NCBI RefSeq assembly: GCF_001854885.1
Contig: NZ_MDDV01000008.1
Coordinates: 148,144-212,143, forward strand
Reading direction: 5' to 3'
DNA length: 64,000 nt
Origin: Ensifer sp. LCM 4579
GTDB taxonomy: Bacteria; Pseudomonadota; Alphaproteobacteria; Rhizobiales; Rhizobiaceae
Each line of letters begins with the position of its first letter. Position 1 is the stretch's first letter. The position numbers and the translations under genes were made by a program. Of the stretch, positions 18,128 through 26,941 are shown piece by piece. A model generated the notes under the pieces. That model did no database searches. It was not told where the DNA came from and was given only the letters and a program-made list of their open reading frames with translations.

Positions 18128-18198
18128 AGAAAAAGCCCCGGCGCCAGCAAGGAGCCGAAAATCCAAGAGACTTTCGAACCATGCGGCGGCCGGGGCCC
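18128..18198 (-). terminator. GC-rich inverted repeat and T run after the peroxiredoxin gene
   Basis: Read on the minus strand, GGGCCCCGGCC near 18188-18198 can pair with GCGCCGGGGC near 18135-18144, followed by a TTTTT run at 18130-18134. The loop of some 45 bases is long, so termination may be incomplete and allow read-through into ureEFG. Confidence 0.5.
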
Positions 18199-18221
18199 AG
18201 TCCGGGATCAGTGCGTACCGA

Positions 18222-18761
18222 TCAGGCGGCGATCTTCTGCGATCTCAGGGCCGCGAGGATATTCTGCGGCGAAGAAATGCCGTAAGGGTCGCTGTCGCAA
18301 TTGTCGGAATAGCCTTCCTCTTCGAACCACTGCTCGACGACGCCATTGTTGACGACGGCGGCGTAGCGCCAGGAGCGCATACCGAAGCCGAGATTGTCCT
18401 TGGCGACCAGCATGCCCATCTTGCGCGTGAATTCACCCGAGCCGTCCGGAATGAGCTTGACGCTTTCGAGTCCTTGCGACTTGCCCCAGGCATTCATGAC
18501 GAAGGCGTCATTGACCGAAATGCAATAGATCTCATCGATGCCGAGCGCCCGGAACTCCGGCGCGAGCTTCTCGAAGTCCGGAAGCTGGTAGGTCGAGCAG
18601 GTCGGCGTGAAGGCGCCCGGCAGGGAAAAGAGCACGACGCGCTTACCGGCGAAATAGTCATCCGAGGCGACATCCTGCCAGCGGAATGGATTGGAGCCGC
18701 CGACGGATTCGTCGCGGACGCGGGTGCGGAAGGTTACTGCAGGAACTTTTCTGCCGAGCAT
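18222..18761 (-). CDS. Peroxiredoxin of the Prx5/type II (glutaredoxin/thiol-dependent) class
   Basis: A 179-residue thioredoxin-fold peroxidase that reduces hydrogen or organic peroxides. The peroxidatic cysteine is in PGAFTPTCST; two further cysteines (IYCISVND and SDNCDSDP) could serve as resolving residues. The two ATGs at 18764 and 18761 compete; AAGGAG is better spaced from the second. It has its own long 5' region and a downstream inverted repeat, so it looks like a separate unit placed between ureC and ureE rather than part of urease maturation. Nickel stress or peroxide defence could link the two, but this is speculative. Confidence 0.9.
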   Translation of the reverse strand: MLGRKVPAVTFRTRVRDESVGGSNPFRWQDVASDDYFAGKRVVLFSLPGAFTPTCSTYQLPDFEKLAPEFRALGIDEIYCISVNDAFVMNAWGKSQGLESVKLIPDGSGEFTRKMGMLVAKDNLGFGMRSWRYAAVVNNGVVEQWFEEEGYSDNCDSDPYGISSPQNILAALRSQKIAA

Positions 18762-19260
18762 CATGGTCTCCTTCGAATTGCTGCCGGCCGCGTCAGAGAG
18801 GAGAAACGCCGGCCGGCGGAAAGCGAGCGCCCTTCCTACAGGACTTTGCGCTGCAGTGCAGCATCAAAGCTGCGATTTGCGACTGCATGGCAGCGTTGCG
18901 GCAGACGCATGGCTGATGTCGAGGAGCAATCGATGAGTTTGCGCATCAGCCCCAAATCCGACCCTTCGAATTAGACGAATGCGACAGCACTTATAGCAAC
19001 CTGCATTGATATTGACCGATTGCGTGGGACCGGCTGCGAATGTCCGGTTAGGAGCAGACCGCAGAGCGATGCTCATGCATCGCTCGAGGATTGCGACGCG
19101 GCCGGCGGCCGACAGACGGCCCACCCGAAGGGCCGGGCGCTTTCGGCCTTCGGGCTGCGTCGAAAGTCCTCACCGGACCACTTGGTCCGCTTGCGGTTTT
19201 CTCCTTGCCGCAGGTCGAAATCGCTCCGGCGCAATCGGCCAATATCGGTGCAGGTTGGTA
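18762..19260. promoter_or_regulatory. Long region between ureC and the peroxiredoxin gene
   Basis: About 500 bases with no convincing gene. Just before the peroxiredoxin start lies a GC-rich inverted repeat (GCCGGCCGCGT near 18783 with ACGCCGGCCGGC near 18807), which could terminate or attenuate ureC transcripts. At 18850-18912 the DNA is rich in TGC/GCA words (CTGCAGTGCAGC, ACTGCATGGCAGC). A 24-codon minus-strand frame at 18836-18910 overlaps this segment without a ribosome site. The region presumably carries the peroxiredoxin promoter. Confidence 0.5.
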
Positions 19261-20973
19261 TTAGAACAGGAAATAGCGTTGCGCCATCGGCAGCACCGTT
19301 GCCGGTTCGCAGGTCAGCAGTTCCCCGTCGGCACGGACCTCATAGGTCTCCGGATCGACCTCGATATGCGGCGTCAGCCTGTTGTGGATCATGGACGCCT
19401 TGCCGATGCCGCCGCGCGTGTTCTGGACCGCAACCAATTCCTTGGCAACGCCGAGCCTGCCCGCGAGGCCGGCATCGAGCGAGGCCTGCGAGACGAAGGT
19501 GACGGAGGAATTGGTGCGGCTTTTGCCATAGGCGCCGAACATCGGCCGGTAATGCACCGGCTGCGGCGTCGGGATGGAGGCGTTCGGATCGCCCATCGGC
19601 GCCGCGGCGATCGTGCCGCCGATCAGCACCATGTCCGGCTTAACGCCGAAGAAGGCCGGGTTCCAGAGGACGATATCCGCGCGCTTGCCGACCTCGAGTG
19701 AGCCGATTTCGTGGCTCAATCCATGGGCGATCGCCGGGTTGATCGTGTATTTGGCGATGTAGCGCTTAACGCGGAAATTGTCGTTGTCGCCCGCCTCTTC
19801 CTTCAGCCGCCCGCGCTGCCGCTTCATCTTATCGGCGGTCTGCCAGGTGCGGATCGCCACTTCGCCGACGCGCCCCATGGCCTGACTGTCGGAGGAGATG
19901 ATCGAGAAGGCGCCTATGTCGTGCAGGATATCCTCCGCTGCGATCGTCTCCTTGCGGATACGGCTTTCCGCAAAGGCGATGTCCTCCGGGATCGACGGCG
20001 ACAGGTGATGGCAGACCATCAGCATGTCGAGATGCTCCGCCACGGTGTTGAGCGTGTAAGGCCGCGTCGGGTTCGTCGAGGACGGAATGACATTCGGCTG
20101 GCTGCAGATCTTAATAATATCCGGCGCATGACCGCCGCCGGCTCCTTCCGTGTGGAAGGCGTGGATCGTCCGTCCCTTGATTGCCGCGATCGTATCCTCG
20201 ACGAAGCCGCTCTCGTTCAGCGTATCGGTGTGGATCATCACCTGCACGTCGTATTCGTCGGCAACCGAAAGGCAGCAGTCGATGGCAGCCGGCGTCGTGC
20301 CCCAATCCTCGTGCAGCTTGAGCGACGAGGCGCCACCCATCACCATTTCGACGAGCGCGCCCGGCTGCGAGGCATTGCCCTTGCCGGCAAAGGCGAGGTT
20401 CATCGGGAAGGCGTCGGCCGCCTCGATCATCCGGGCGATGTGCCAGGGCCCCGGCGTGCAGGTGGTGGCGAGCGTGCCATGCGCCGGCCCGGTGCCGCCG
20501 CCGAGCATGCAGGTCAGCCCGCTCGTCAGCGCCTCTTCGATCTGCTGCGGGCAGATGAAGTGGATATGCGCGTCCATACCACCTGCGGTGACGATTTTCC
20601 CTTCGCCGGCAATCGCCTCGGTACCCGGACCGACAATGATGTTCACGCCCGGCTGCGTGTCCGGATTTCCGGCCTTGCCGATGGCGGCGATACGCCCGTC
20701 CCTGAGGCCGATATCGGCCTTGACGATTCCCCAATGGTCGATGATGAGCGCGTTGGTGATAACCGTGTCGACAGCGCCGGCAGCGCGCGTCACCTGGCTT
20801 TGGCCCATGCCGTCGCGGATGACCTTGCCGCCGCCGAACTTCACCTCTTCGCCATAGCTGGTGAAATCCTTTTCGACCTCGATGAAAAGCTCGGTATCGG
20901 CAAGCCGCACCTTGTCCCCGACGGTCGGACCGAACATGTTGGCATAGGCCGCACGCGACATTTTATAGGACAT
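19261..20973 (-). CDS. ureC: Urease alpha (catalytic) subunit UreC
   Basis: A 570-residue nickel amidohydrolase converting urea to ammonia and carbamate. All active-site residues are present: H136 and H138 (DAHIHF), the carbamylated K219 with H221 (SLKLHEDWG), H248 (MIHTDT), H274 (AFHTEG), flap residues C321-H322 (VCHHLSP) and the aspartate of SSDSQAMGR near 362. The ATG at 20973 is preceded by AAGGAG; the frame extends to 21084 only as non-family sequence overlapping the gene before it. The start lies two bases after the stop of that gene, so translation is likely coupled. Confidence 0.98.
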   Translation of the reverse strand: MSYKMSRAAYANMFGPTVGDKVRLADTELFIEVEKDFTSYGEEVKFGGGKVIRDGMGQSQVTRAAGAVDTVITNALIIDHWGIVKADIGLRDGRIAAIGKAGNPDTQPGVNIIVGPGTEAIAGEGKIVTAGGMDAHIHFICPQQIEEALTSGLTCMLGGGTGPAHGTLATTCTPGPWHIARMIEAADAFPMNLAFAGKGNASQPGALVEMVMGGASSLKLHEDWGTTPAAIDCCLSVADEYDVQVMIHTDTLNESGFVEDTIAAIKGRTIHAFHTEGAGGGHAPDIIKICSQPNVIPSSTNPTRPYTLNTVAEHLDMLMVCHHLSPSIPEDIAFAESRIRKETIAAEDILHDIGAFSIISSDSQAMGRVGEVAIRTWQTADKMKRQRGRLKEEAGDNDNFRVKRYIAKYTINPAIAHGLSHEIGSLEVGKRADIVLWNPAFFGVKPDMVLIGGTIAAAPMGDPNASIPTPQPVHYRPMFGAYGKSRTNSSVTFVSQASLDAGLAGRLGVAKELVAVQNTRGGIGKASMIHNRLTPHIEVDPETYEVRADGELLTCEPATVLPMAQRYFLF

Positions 20974-20975
20974 GT

Positions 20976-21605
20976 TCAGGCTCCTTGGGGCAAGTCTGAC
21001 GAAACGGTTTGATCGAGGCGGCGAACGCGGCCAACGGCGGCGAGCGCATCGACATAGCGTCGCTCCGCCGAGAAGGGATGCCATTCCCAGCCGCTGTGGC
21101 CGAAACCGGCAAGCACGATGCGCTCGCCGCTGGAGGCGGCATTCAAGAGAATGTCGGCGATCGTAACGAGGCCGCTAGACGGAACGATGTAAGGCGGCGG
21201 TTCGAAGCGGGCGAGCTCGCGTTCCAACCGTTCCTGCGTCTCTGCGGGAATGACGCGGTGTTTGCGCCCAGTCGCACGCGCAAAGCTTTCGAAGCCGGCG
21301 GTATAGTCATCGCAGAAGTCGTCAAGATCCGGGTGCGTCGCGGCAAGACCAGCCCGCATGGCGGCAAACTTTGCACCGGAGCGTACGCTCCAGATCTCGC
21401 GTGCCTGCCGCACCGGGTCGCTTGTCTTCCAGCGACCGCCACCGAGCATCGCGAGCGCAGGGCGGCCGGTGTTGCAGACCGCGATAATGTCGGTCTTGCT
21501 GCCGCCCTTGCCGATCGAGCGGCAATCGTTGAAGCGGATCACCAGCTCGGCGGCGTCGATCATTGCGGCGGCACCCTCCGGCACCTCGCCATTGCCCACG
21601 ATCAT
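20976..21605 (-). CDS. Urease-operon accessory protein with sialyltransferase (GT29)-like motif
   Basis: A protein of about 209 residues placed between the LprI-like gene and ureC. The N-terminus reads [10 protein letters not shown], then [12 protein letters not shown], which resembles the sialylmotif-L pattern (VGNG...ID...VIR-N) of family 29 glycosyltransferases; the C-terminal part has [20 protein letters not shown], which may carry the second, histidine-containing motif. Rhizobial genomes annotate such proteins as urease operon accessory protein, function unknown. The start is either TTG at 21626, two bases after the preceding stop, or ATG at 21605 with AGAGGG upstream; I use the latter. 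Its stop is two bases from the ureC ATG. Confidence 0.75.
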   Translation of the reverse strand: MIVGNGEVPEGAAAMIDAAELVIRFNDCRSIGKGGSKTDIIAVCNTGRPALAMLGGGRWKTSDPVRQAREIWSVRSGAKFAAMRAGLAATHPDLDDFCDDYTAGFESFARATGRKHRVIPAETQERLERELARFEPPPYIVPSSGLVTIADILLNAASSGERIVLAGFGHSGWEWHPFSAERRYVDALAAVGRVRRLDQTVSSDLPQGA

Positions 21606-21628
21606 GATGATGCGGCCCTCTTGCAACG

Positions 21629-22054
21629 TCAGTTCCCTGCGGGCTCGAGCAGTTCTTTGAGTTCTGCCGTCCGCTTTCGCGTCAGGTCCGCCAGACAGCC
21701 AGAGACGAGCATGGGCTCCATCGAGCCGCCGCGCGCCTCGAAACCGGCCAGTTCACACTGGCCGTCGCGATAGCCGATCCAGGCGCGCTGCGCCTTTTTC
21801 AGCGCCCCCACGGCTCCGACATGGGCCGCATTGATGTCGCCCAATTCCTTGTCGGTCTCCTGCATCGCGGCGATCGCCTGTCGGTAGATGCTGTTCAGTT
21901 CCATGTCGGCCGCCTCGTAATCCCGATGAGCGCAAATGTTCAAATCCATCTGCGTCACGGCCTCCTGGCAATTCACTTCCGGCTGCTCCTGGGCGAATGC
22001 GGAAGCCGTGGAAAGGATGAGGAGTAGAGCGGTGACGGGAGAAACTGGCCTCAT
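21629..22054 (-). CDS. Secreted LprI/DUF1311-family protein
   Basis: A 141-residue protein with a Sec signal peptide ([12 protein letters not shown], cleavage near residue 22). The mature part has the four-cysteine, helical pattern of DUF1311/LprI-like lysozyme-inhibitor proteins: [16 protein letters not shown], then [13 protein letters not shown] and [16 protein letters not shown]. It is translationally coupled to ureB by an ATGA overlap and followed two bases later by the earliest possible start of the GT29-like gene. It is exported, so it cannot act directly on cytoplasmic urease assembly. Membership of the operon is clear; function there is unknown. Confidence 0.85.
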   Translation of the reverse strand: MRPVSPVTALLLILSTASAFAQEQPEVNCQEAVTQMDLNICAHRDYEAADMELNSIYRQAIAAMQETDKELGDINAAHVGAVGALKKAQRAWIGYRDGQCELAGFEARGGSMEPMLVSGCLADLTRKRTAELKELLEPAGN

Positions 22055-22356
22055 AGCTTGCCCATCACCTGCTGGCGGAAGCCGAACACCTCGCGCTTGC
22101 CTGATAGCGGGATCAGCGTAACCTGGCGGGTCTGGCCCGGCTCGAAGCGGACGGCCGTGCCGGCAGGAATATCGAGGCGCATGCCATAAGCTGCCTGGCG
22201 ATCGAAGATCAGGCCCGGGTTCGTTTCCGCGAAGTGGTAATGGCTGCCGACCTGCACCGGCCGATCGCCGGAATTGGAGACCTCGATGGTGGCGGTCTCA
22301 AGACCGGCATTCAATTCGATGTCGCCGGTGGCTGCGATGATTTCCCCTGGAATCAA
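22051..22356 (-). CDS. ureB: Urease beta subunit UreB
   Basis: A 101-residue structural subunit with the family signature [16 protein letters not shown] at its start and [11 protein letters not shown] in the middle. The start codon is TTG at 22356, with GAGGGG about eight bases upstream. The stop codon overlaps the start of the LprI-like gene. UreA, UreB and UreC form the trimeric apo-urease units; as in most bacteria the gamma and beta subunits are separate genes here. Confidence 0.96.
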   Translation of the reverse strand: MIPGEIIAATGDIELNAGLETATIEVSNSGDRPVQVGSHYHFAETNPGLIFDRQAAYGMRLDIPAGTAVRFEPGQTRQVTLIPLSGKREVFGFRQQVMGKL

Positions 22357-22379
22357 GTCTCTGTCCCCTCACGCGGTTC

Positions 22380-22485
22380 TTAGAGCGGAATGCGCTCACT
22401 TACGTTCGCGCTACCGCTCTGTCCTTTTGTTTTTGCCGCATTTATGCGACGTCAGGTGATCCCACCTGACTGCAAAATGCTCTAA
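22380..22485. repeat. Rhizobial intergenic repeat element between ureA and ureB
   Basis: An element of about 105 bases contains a perfect 8-base-pair stem (GTCAGGTG at 22451-22458, CACCTGAC at 22463-22470) and AGAGCG/CGCTCT arms at its other end. Its left end on the minus strand is TTAGAGCATTTTGC, a sequence common at the ends of such rhizobial elements, and this supplies the TAG stop of ureA. It differs from the RIME1 copies elsewhere in the window. Confidence 0.7.
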
Positions 22486-22784
22486 CGGATCGGTTCATGG
22501 ACGGTGACGAGCTTCGTCCCGTCCGGGAAGGTTGCCTCGATCTGAATGTCGTGGATCATGTCCGGGATGCCCTCCATCACCTGGTCGCGGGTCAGCACAT
22601 GCGCACCCGCCTCCATCAGTTCGGCCACGGACCGGCCGTCGCGCGCGCCTTCGACGACGAAGTCCGTAATCAGGGCGATCGCCTCCGGATGATTGAGCTT
22701 GACGCCCCGCTCCAGCCGCCGGCGCGCGATCATCGCCGCCATGGAAATCAACAATTTGTCTTTTTCGCGCGGAGTGAGATTCAT
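22482..22784 (-). CDS. ureA: Urease gamma subunit UreA
   Basis: A 100-residue subunit with the standard N-terminus [17 protein letters not shown] and C-terminus [19 protein letters not shown]. It starts 27 bases after the ureD stop. The final TAG belongs to an intergenic repeat that has inserted directly after the last sense codon. Length is normal for the family, so the repeat has not shortened it appreciably. Confidence 0.97.
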   Translation of the reverse strand: MNLTPREKDKLLISMAAMIARRRLERGVKLNHPEAIALITDFVVEGARDGRSVAELMEAGAHVLTRDQVMEGIPDMIHDIQIEATFPDGTKLVTVHEPIR

Positions 22785-22811
22785 GCGTCGGCATCCGGGT
22801 TTATTGCAGGA

Positions 22812-23645
22812 TCAGAGAGTCCAGACTTTCGGCACAGATGCGTCCTTACGCAAGTGCGAAATGAGCGGGACGAGGATTTTTCTGAGTTCGAACCCATCGG
22901 CGGCGACCACGCGGGCCACGAGCTTGTCGCGCCCGCCGACTCTGTTGTGGCTGACGCCGGCCCATGCCACCGCTGCAAGTGCTGCGCGCAGCTTCGAAAG
23001 CATCGCTTCGCTATCCGGCGCCACAAAGAGGAGCGTCGCGAACGCGGCCGCGCCGCCGAGGACGGCAGGTCTTGCGGCAAGTCGGGCAATCTCGTCGGCG
23101 AGTGTCAGATTTTCGGCGTGAATCAGCTTGCCGTGGCTCGAGACCCGCCAGCGATCTCGAAAGAGGCCGGTATGCACCGCCTCTCCCATTGCCTTGCGGC
23201 CGAGCAGCACCGCCTCGACGGCGAGCAGCACTGCATCGCTCGCCAGGTCGACGTCGAGCGCGCGCGACAGCGAAGCCCGATCGAAGAGGATCGTTTCCTG
23301 AGGCAGCCAGTCGATACGTGCGCCGGCCGCGGCCGATAGGCGCGTCTTTATCTCTGCGGTGCCTGCGCCTGCCTTGTAGATCTTCTCGCAGGCCTGCGTT
23401 GTCAAAGTGAGGTTCGTCCCCTCGCCCGCCTCAAAGGCCCAGTTCAGACGGTCGCCGCCCGTGACGCCCCCCGACGAGTTGATGAGCACTGCTTCCATGG
23501 AACCGTCGAAGGTTTGCGGCAGGCGGAGCTTGGCGCAGCCTTCTTGGTAGAGCTCCGCTATGCGCGTGCGCCCCTCTCGGGACTTGGCAACCAGCCGCCC
23601 CTTCCCCCAAGCCCTTTGCGGGGCGATGATTGCCGCCTCGGTCAA
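22812..23645 (-). CDS. ureD: Urease accessory protein UreD
   Basis: A 277-residue accessory protein (UreD/UreH) that binds apo-urease and relays nickel from UreG through an internal channel. Family segments include [22 protein letters not shown] near residue 45-65 and [10 protein letters not shown]. The only usable start is TTG at 23645; no ATG or GTG precedes it in frame. The ribosome site is weak, which may limit expression. It is the first gene of the urease cluster and diverges from the OhrR-like gene. Confidence 0.94.
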   Translation of the reverse strand: MTEAAIIAPQRAWGKGRLVAKSREGRTRIAELYQEGCAKLRLPQTFDGSMEAVLINSSGGVTGGDRLNWAFEAGEGTNLTLTTQACEKIYKAGAGTAEIKTRLSAAAGARIDWLPQETILFDRASLSRALDVDLASDAVLLAVEAVLLGRKAMGEAVHTGLFRDRWRVSSHGKLIHAENLTLADEIARLAARPAVLGGAAAFATLLFVAPDSEAMLSKLRAALAAVAWAGVSHNRVGGRDKLVARVVAADGFELRKILVPLISHLRKDASVPKVWTL

Positions 23646-23981
23646 TGTCCCGGATGTTTCCCTGCTGGCACGCGTTCCGCCCGCAATCCTTTTGCTCCGG
23701 CATCGTCGGGAACCGGGCGACCAAAGTCAAGCCATTGTTTCAACCGTGGAATTACTCCGACCAAGTCGCATTGGCGCATGATGCGCCCCACGGCTCGTCC
23801 GTCGGCTTCGCGAAAAAGGGGCCCCCTCCGCGGGCGCCCTCCTTGGTTTTGCCGGCGTATCCGTTACCAACGCCCTGGATTAAATCGTGCACGACATTTA
23901 TCGGCAAAAATTCCTGTTGTTAATACCTTGCGATCATATCGCGAACGATTTATTTTATACCAGAAAATCTGGAAGAAGGCC
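23646..23981. promoter_or_regulatory. Divergent ureD / ohrR-like promoter region
   Basis: 336 bases with no gene. It includes a perfect palindrome GGCGCATGATGCGCC (23773-23787) and, nearer the OhrR-like gene, an AT-rich stretch (23925-23970) with an imperfect repeat TTGCGAT...ATCGCGAA that could be an autoregulatory operator. I found no clear -24/-12 sigma-54 promoter for the urease operon by eye. Confidence 0.45.
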
Positions 23982-24434
23982 ATGGAAAAGGCAGATACCC
24001 CCTCCTCCGATGGACTGATGAATCTCGACGATTTTCTGTGCTTCGCCATCTATTCCACGAATCACGCCTTCACGCGCGTCTACAAGCCGTTGCTCGACGA
24101 ACTGGAACTCACCTACCCACAATATCTGGTCATGGTCGTCCTATGGGAAAAGGACGACCAGACGGTCGGCAGTCTTGGCGAAAAGCTCTTCCTGGAATCG
24201 AGTACGCTCACGCCCATGTTGAAGCGTCTCGAAGCGATGGGCTATGTTTCCAGGGTGCGCGACAGGACCGACGAGCGGCAGGTCCGCGTCCGCCTCACCG
24301 ACACCGGTCGCGCTCTCAAGGAAAAAGCAAGCGCCGTTCCGAACGGCATTGCCGACGCGACGGGCATGGAGCCGGCCGAGATCGCCCGGCTGAAGCGGGA
24401 TATTGCAGCGCTCCGCACCTCGCTTTTGCGTTAG
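23982..24434 (+). CDS. ohrR: OhrR-like MarR-family organic-peroxide sensor
   Basis: A 150-residue winged-helix regulator. The N-terminal segment LCFAIYSTNHAFTRVYKPLL followed by LELTYPQYLVMVVLWE is diagnostic of OhrR; the cysteine near residue 20 is the peroxide-sensing residue. The wing region (SRVRDRTDERQVRVRLTDTG) is typical. Only one cysteine is obvious, suggesting the one-Cys mechanism. The ATG at 23982 has GAAGAAGG upstream. The usual partner ohr is not adjacent, so its regulon must lie elsewhere or include its own promoter and possibly ureD. Confidence 0.8.
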   Translation: MEKADTPSSDGLMNLDDFLCFAIYSTNHAFTRVYKPLLDELELTYPQYLVMVVLWEKDDQTVGSLGEKLFLESSTLTPMLKRLEAMGYVSRVRDRTDERQVRVRLTDTGRALKEKASAVPNGIADATGMEPAEIARLKRDIAALRTSLLR

Positions 24435-24557
24435 AGCCGTCCCGAAGCGCCCGATTCCATGAGTTTCAGCAGCGCGGGGACTGATCATGCGCCGGAGAAT
24501 ATCCGTCGCCGCGCCCTCATCTCGCATGCACCAAGTTTCTCTCGCGCGGTGACGCTC

Positions 24558-24591
24558 AAAACTGAAGGCCCGGCTTGACGGCCGGGCCTTC
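24558..24591 (-). terminator. Terminator of the liv operon
   Basis: GAAGGCCCGGC (24564-24574) and GCCGGGCCTTC (24581-24591) form a perfect 11-base-pair stem with a six-base loop. On the minus strand it is followed by CAGTTTTGAG. It sits just beyond the livK stop; the convergent OhrR-like gene may also use the stem. Confidence 0.75.
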
Positions 24592-24613
24592 GCGTATCTC
24601 TCAGAGACGAGGA

Positions 24614-25732
24614 CTACTCGTTCTGGAAGTAGCTGTACTTGCCGTCGTCACCCTTCTTCCAGGTGTACATGACGTAGTCCGGACGCGTGATATCGCCCTT
24701 TTCGTCAAAGCCGAGTTCGCCGATCGCGGTCTGGAACGGGCCCTTTGCCTTGATGGCTTCGGCAACCGCCTGCGGGTCGTTGCCGCCCGCGGCCTTGGCA
24801 CCCTCAGCGATCACCTGAAGCGCCGCATAGGAATAGAGCGTGTAGGCTTCCGGCTCGAAGCCGGCTGCGCGGAACTTCTCGACGAGTTCCTTGGCATTCG
24901 GGTTCTTGCGCGGATCCGGAGCGAAGGTCATCAGCGTGCCGTCGACCGCATCGCCGGCGATCGAGGCCAGTTCGTTGGACACGATGCCGTCGCCCGACAT
25001 GAACGTCGCCTGCAGGCCCTGGTCCTTCATCTGGCGCATGATGAGCCCGGCCTCCGTGTGCAGACCGCCGTAATAGACGACCGAAACGCCGGCTTGCTTC
25101 ATCTTGGCGATCAGCGCCGAGAAGTCCTTGTCGCCGGTGTTGATGCCTTCGTAGAGGGCCTCGGTGACGCCGGCTTCGCCCATTGCCTTCCTGGTTTCAT
25201 CGGCAAGACCCTGACCATAAGGCGTCTTGTCGTGAACGACGGCGACTTTTGCATCCTTGAAGTTGGCGGCGATATAAGCGCCGGCAACGGCGCCCTGCTG
25301 GTCATCACGGCCGCAGGTGCGGAACGTGTTCCAAAGACCCCGCTCGGTGAACTGCGGGTTGGTCGAAGCCGGGGTGATCTGCAGGATGCCGTTTTCAGCG
25401 TAGATGTCCGACGCCGGGATCGAGACACCCGAGTTGAAGTGGCCGATCACGAACTGCACGCCATCAGCGACGAACTTGTTGGCAACCGATACGCCCTGCT
25501 TGGCGTCGGACACGTCGTCGCCGAGCACGATCTTGATCTGTTCCCCGTTGATGCCGCCTGCCGCATTGAGATCGGCAGCAGCCTGCTCCGCACCTTTCTG
25601 GAGCTGGGCGCCGAATGCCGCATTCGGACCCGTCAGCGGACCAGCGACGCCGACGAGAATATCGGCCCACGCGGTGCCGCTGAAGGCGACCATTGCGGTC
25701 AGCGCCACAGCCGACAGAAGAGACTTTTTCAT
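24614..25732 (-). CDS. livK: Periplasmic branched-chain amino-acid binding protein LivK
   Basis: A 372-residue binding protein with a 23-residue signal peptide ([10 protein letters not shown] before DILVGV). The mature start [20 protein letters not shown] and the segment [18 protein letters not shown] are those of Leu/Ile/Val-binding proteins of ABC family HAAT. The ATG at 25732 follows GGGAG; the longer open frame to 25837 has no signal peptide. It closes the liv cluster, 100 bases or so after the DUF6867 gene. The ligand may extend beyond branched-chain amino acids. Confidence 0.94.
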   Translation of the reverse strand: MKKSLLSAVALTAMVAFSGTAWADILVGVAGPLTGPNAAFGAQLQKGAEQAAADLNAAGGINGEQIKIVLGDDVSDAKQGVSVANKFVADGVQFVIGHFNSGVSIPASDIYAENGILQITPASTNPQFTERGLWNTFRTCGRDDQQGAVAGAYIAANFKDAKVAVVHDKTPYGQGLADETRKAMGEAGVTEALYEGINTGDKDFSALIAKMKQAGVSVVYYGGLHTEAGLIMRQMKDQGLQATFMSGDGIVSNELASIAGDAVDGTLMTFAPDPRKNPNAKELVEKFRAAGFEPEAYTLYSYAALQVIAEGAKAAGGNDPQAVAEAIKAKGPFQTAIGELGFDEKGDITRPDYVMYTWKKGDDGKYSYFQNE

Positions 25733-25846
25733 CTTGTTACTCCCAAATTGTCGAGCGGGTCTCATTTCAAAGCCAGCACAATGCCCACTATTCTTGCGCC
25801 GGTGATCCTTCGCACCGGCCGCTTCCGACCGGCACATGCTGTTCCC

Positions 25847-26191
25847 TTATTTCGCCCTCCAAGAGAAAGGCGAGGCTTTTTCATATAACCAATAATAGTT
25901 GATTGCCATTTGCTTGGTGAGGTAATACCGGAAACCGGCGGTAGCAAACAACAAAAGCACGACCGTGTCTACAATATAGTATTGCAGGCTGAACATCGTT
26001 CCTCCGAAAAGGGCGTGATGCACGAAACGGATAGCGAGGCCGAGCAGTGCCACATAGATCAGCAACCGCTGAATCGTCTGCCAGTTTTCGGCGACATTCT
26101 TGCCCGTTCTCCAGGCAGTCCAGCCGCCAAGGACACAGGTGACGAACAGAAATTGCCAGATGGACGCTTCTTCGTAGAGAATTCCCTGCAT
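25847..26191 (-). CDS. DUF6867-type small membrane protein in the liv operon
   Basis: A 114-residue protein with three predicted membrane helices (FLFVTCVLGGWTAW; LLIYVALLGLAIRFV; IVDTVVLLLFATAGFRYYL). It lies between livF and livK on the same strand, as its relatives do in other Rhizobiales. The aromatic-rich C-terminus (YYWLYEKASPF) is distinctive. It is not one of the standard HAAT transporter components; a stabilising or regulatory role in the importer is inferred from conserved context only. Confidence 0.75.
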   Translation of the reverse strand: MQGILYEEASIWQFLFVTCVLGGWTAWRTGKNVAENWQTIQRLLIYVALLGLAIRFVHHALFGGTMFSLQYYIVDTVVLLLFATAGFRYYLTKQMAINYYWLYEKASPFSWRAK

Positions 26192-26215
26192 GTCATTAAC
26201 TCCAGGCGCAGCGCA

Positions 26216-26941
26216 TCAGTGACGGCCGCCTTCGAGATAGGCGGCGCGAACTTCCGGGTTGGCGAGCAGGTCCTTGCCCGACCCGCTCATCGTTACCCGG
26301 CCATTGACCAGAACATAGGCCCGATCGGACAATTTGAGCGCGCCGAAGGCGTTCTGCTCCACCAGGAAGACCGTCAGCCCCTCCTGCTTGTTGAGCTTTT
26401 TGATCGCGTCGAAAATGCCTTTGACGATCAACGGCGCAAGGCCGAGCGACGGCTCGTCGAGCAGCAGCAGCTTCGGCCGCGCCATCAGCGCCCGCCCGAT
26501 CGACAGCATCTGTTGCTCGCCGCCGGACAGCGTTCCGCCGCGCTGGGCCTGACGTTCCTTCAGGCGCGGAAAGAGCGCAAAGACCTTCTCGACGTCCTCC
26601 TTGAAGTGCTTCAGATTGTCGAGGCTCGCGCCCATCTGGAGGTTTTCCAGAACCGTCATGCGCGGGAAGATCCGCCGCCCTTCCGGTGACTGGGCGATTC
26701 GCAGGCGGGCGATCTCGTGCGTCGGCAGACGCGTGATGTCCCGTCCCTCGAAAACGACGGAGCCGGTGCGCGCTTGCGGGGCGCCGCAGATCGTCATCAT
26801 GAGCGTCGACTTTCCGGCGCCGTTGGCGCCGATCAGCGAGACAATTTCCCCGCGGTGGACCTCGACGTCGACGCCGGAGAGCGCCCGGATATTGCCGTAA
26901 TAGGTTTCGACACTTCTCACATTCAAGAGCGGAGCAGTCAT
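26216..26941 (-). CDS. livF: Branched-chain amino-acid ABC transporter ATPase LivF
   Basis: A 241-residue ATPase. Walker A is GANGAGKST, the signature LSGGEQQMLSIGRAL, Walker B LLLLDEPSLGLAP and the H-loop FLVEQN. The EPSLGLAP and VEQN sequences are characteristic of LivF. The start overlaps the livG stop (ATGA), so the two ATPases should be made in equal amounts for the heterodimer. Confidence 0.96.
   Translation of the reverse strand: MTAPLLNVRSVETYYGNIRALSGVDVEVHRGEIVSLIGANGAGKSTLMMTICGAPQARTGSVVFEGRDITRLPTHEIARLRIAQSPEGRRIFPRMTVLENLQMGASLDNLKHFKEDVEKVFALFPRLKERQAQRGGTLSGGEQQMLSIGRALMARPKLLLLDEPSLGLAPLIVKGIFDAIKKLNKQEGLTVFLVEQNAFGALKLSDRAYVLVNGRVTMSGSGKDLLANPEVRAAYLEGGRH

Noticed and set aside
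19711..21012. 433-codon open frame opposite ureC
   Set aside because: ureC carries every active-site residue; the opposite frame has no recognisable domain.
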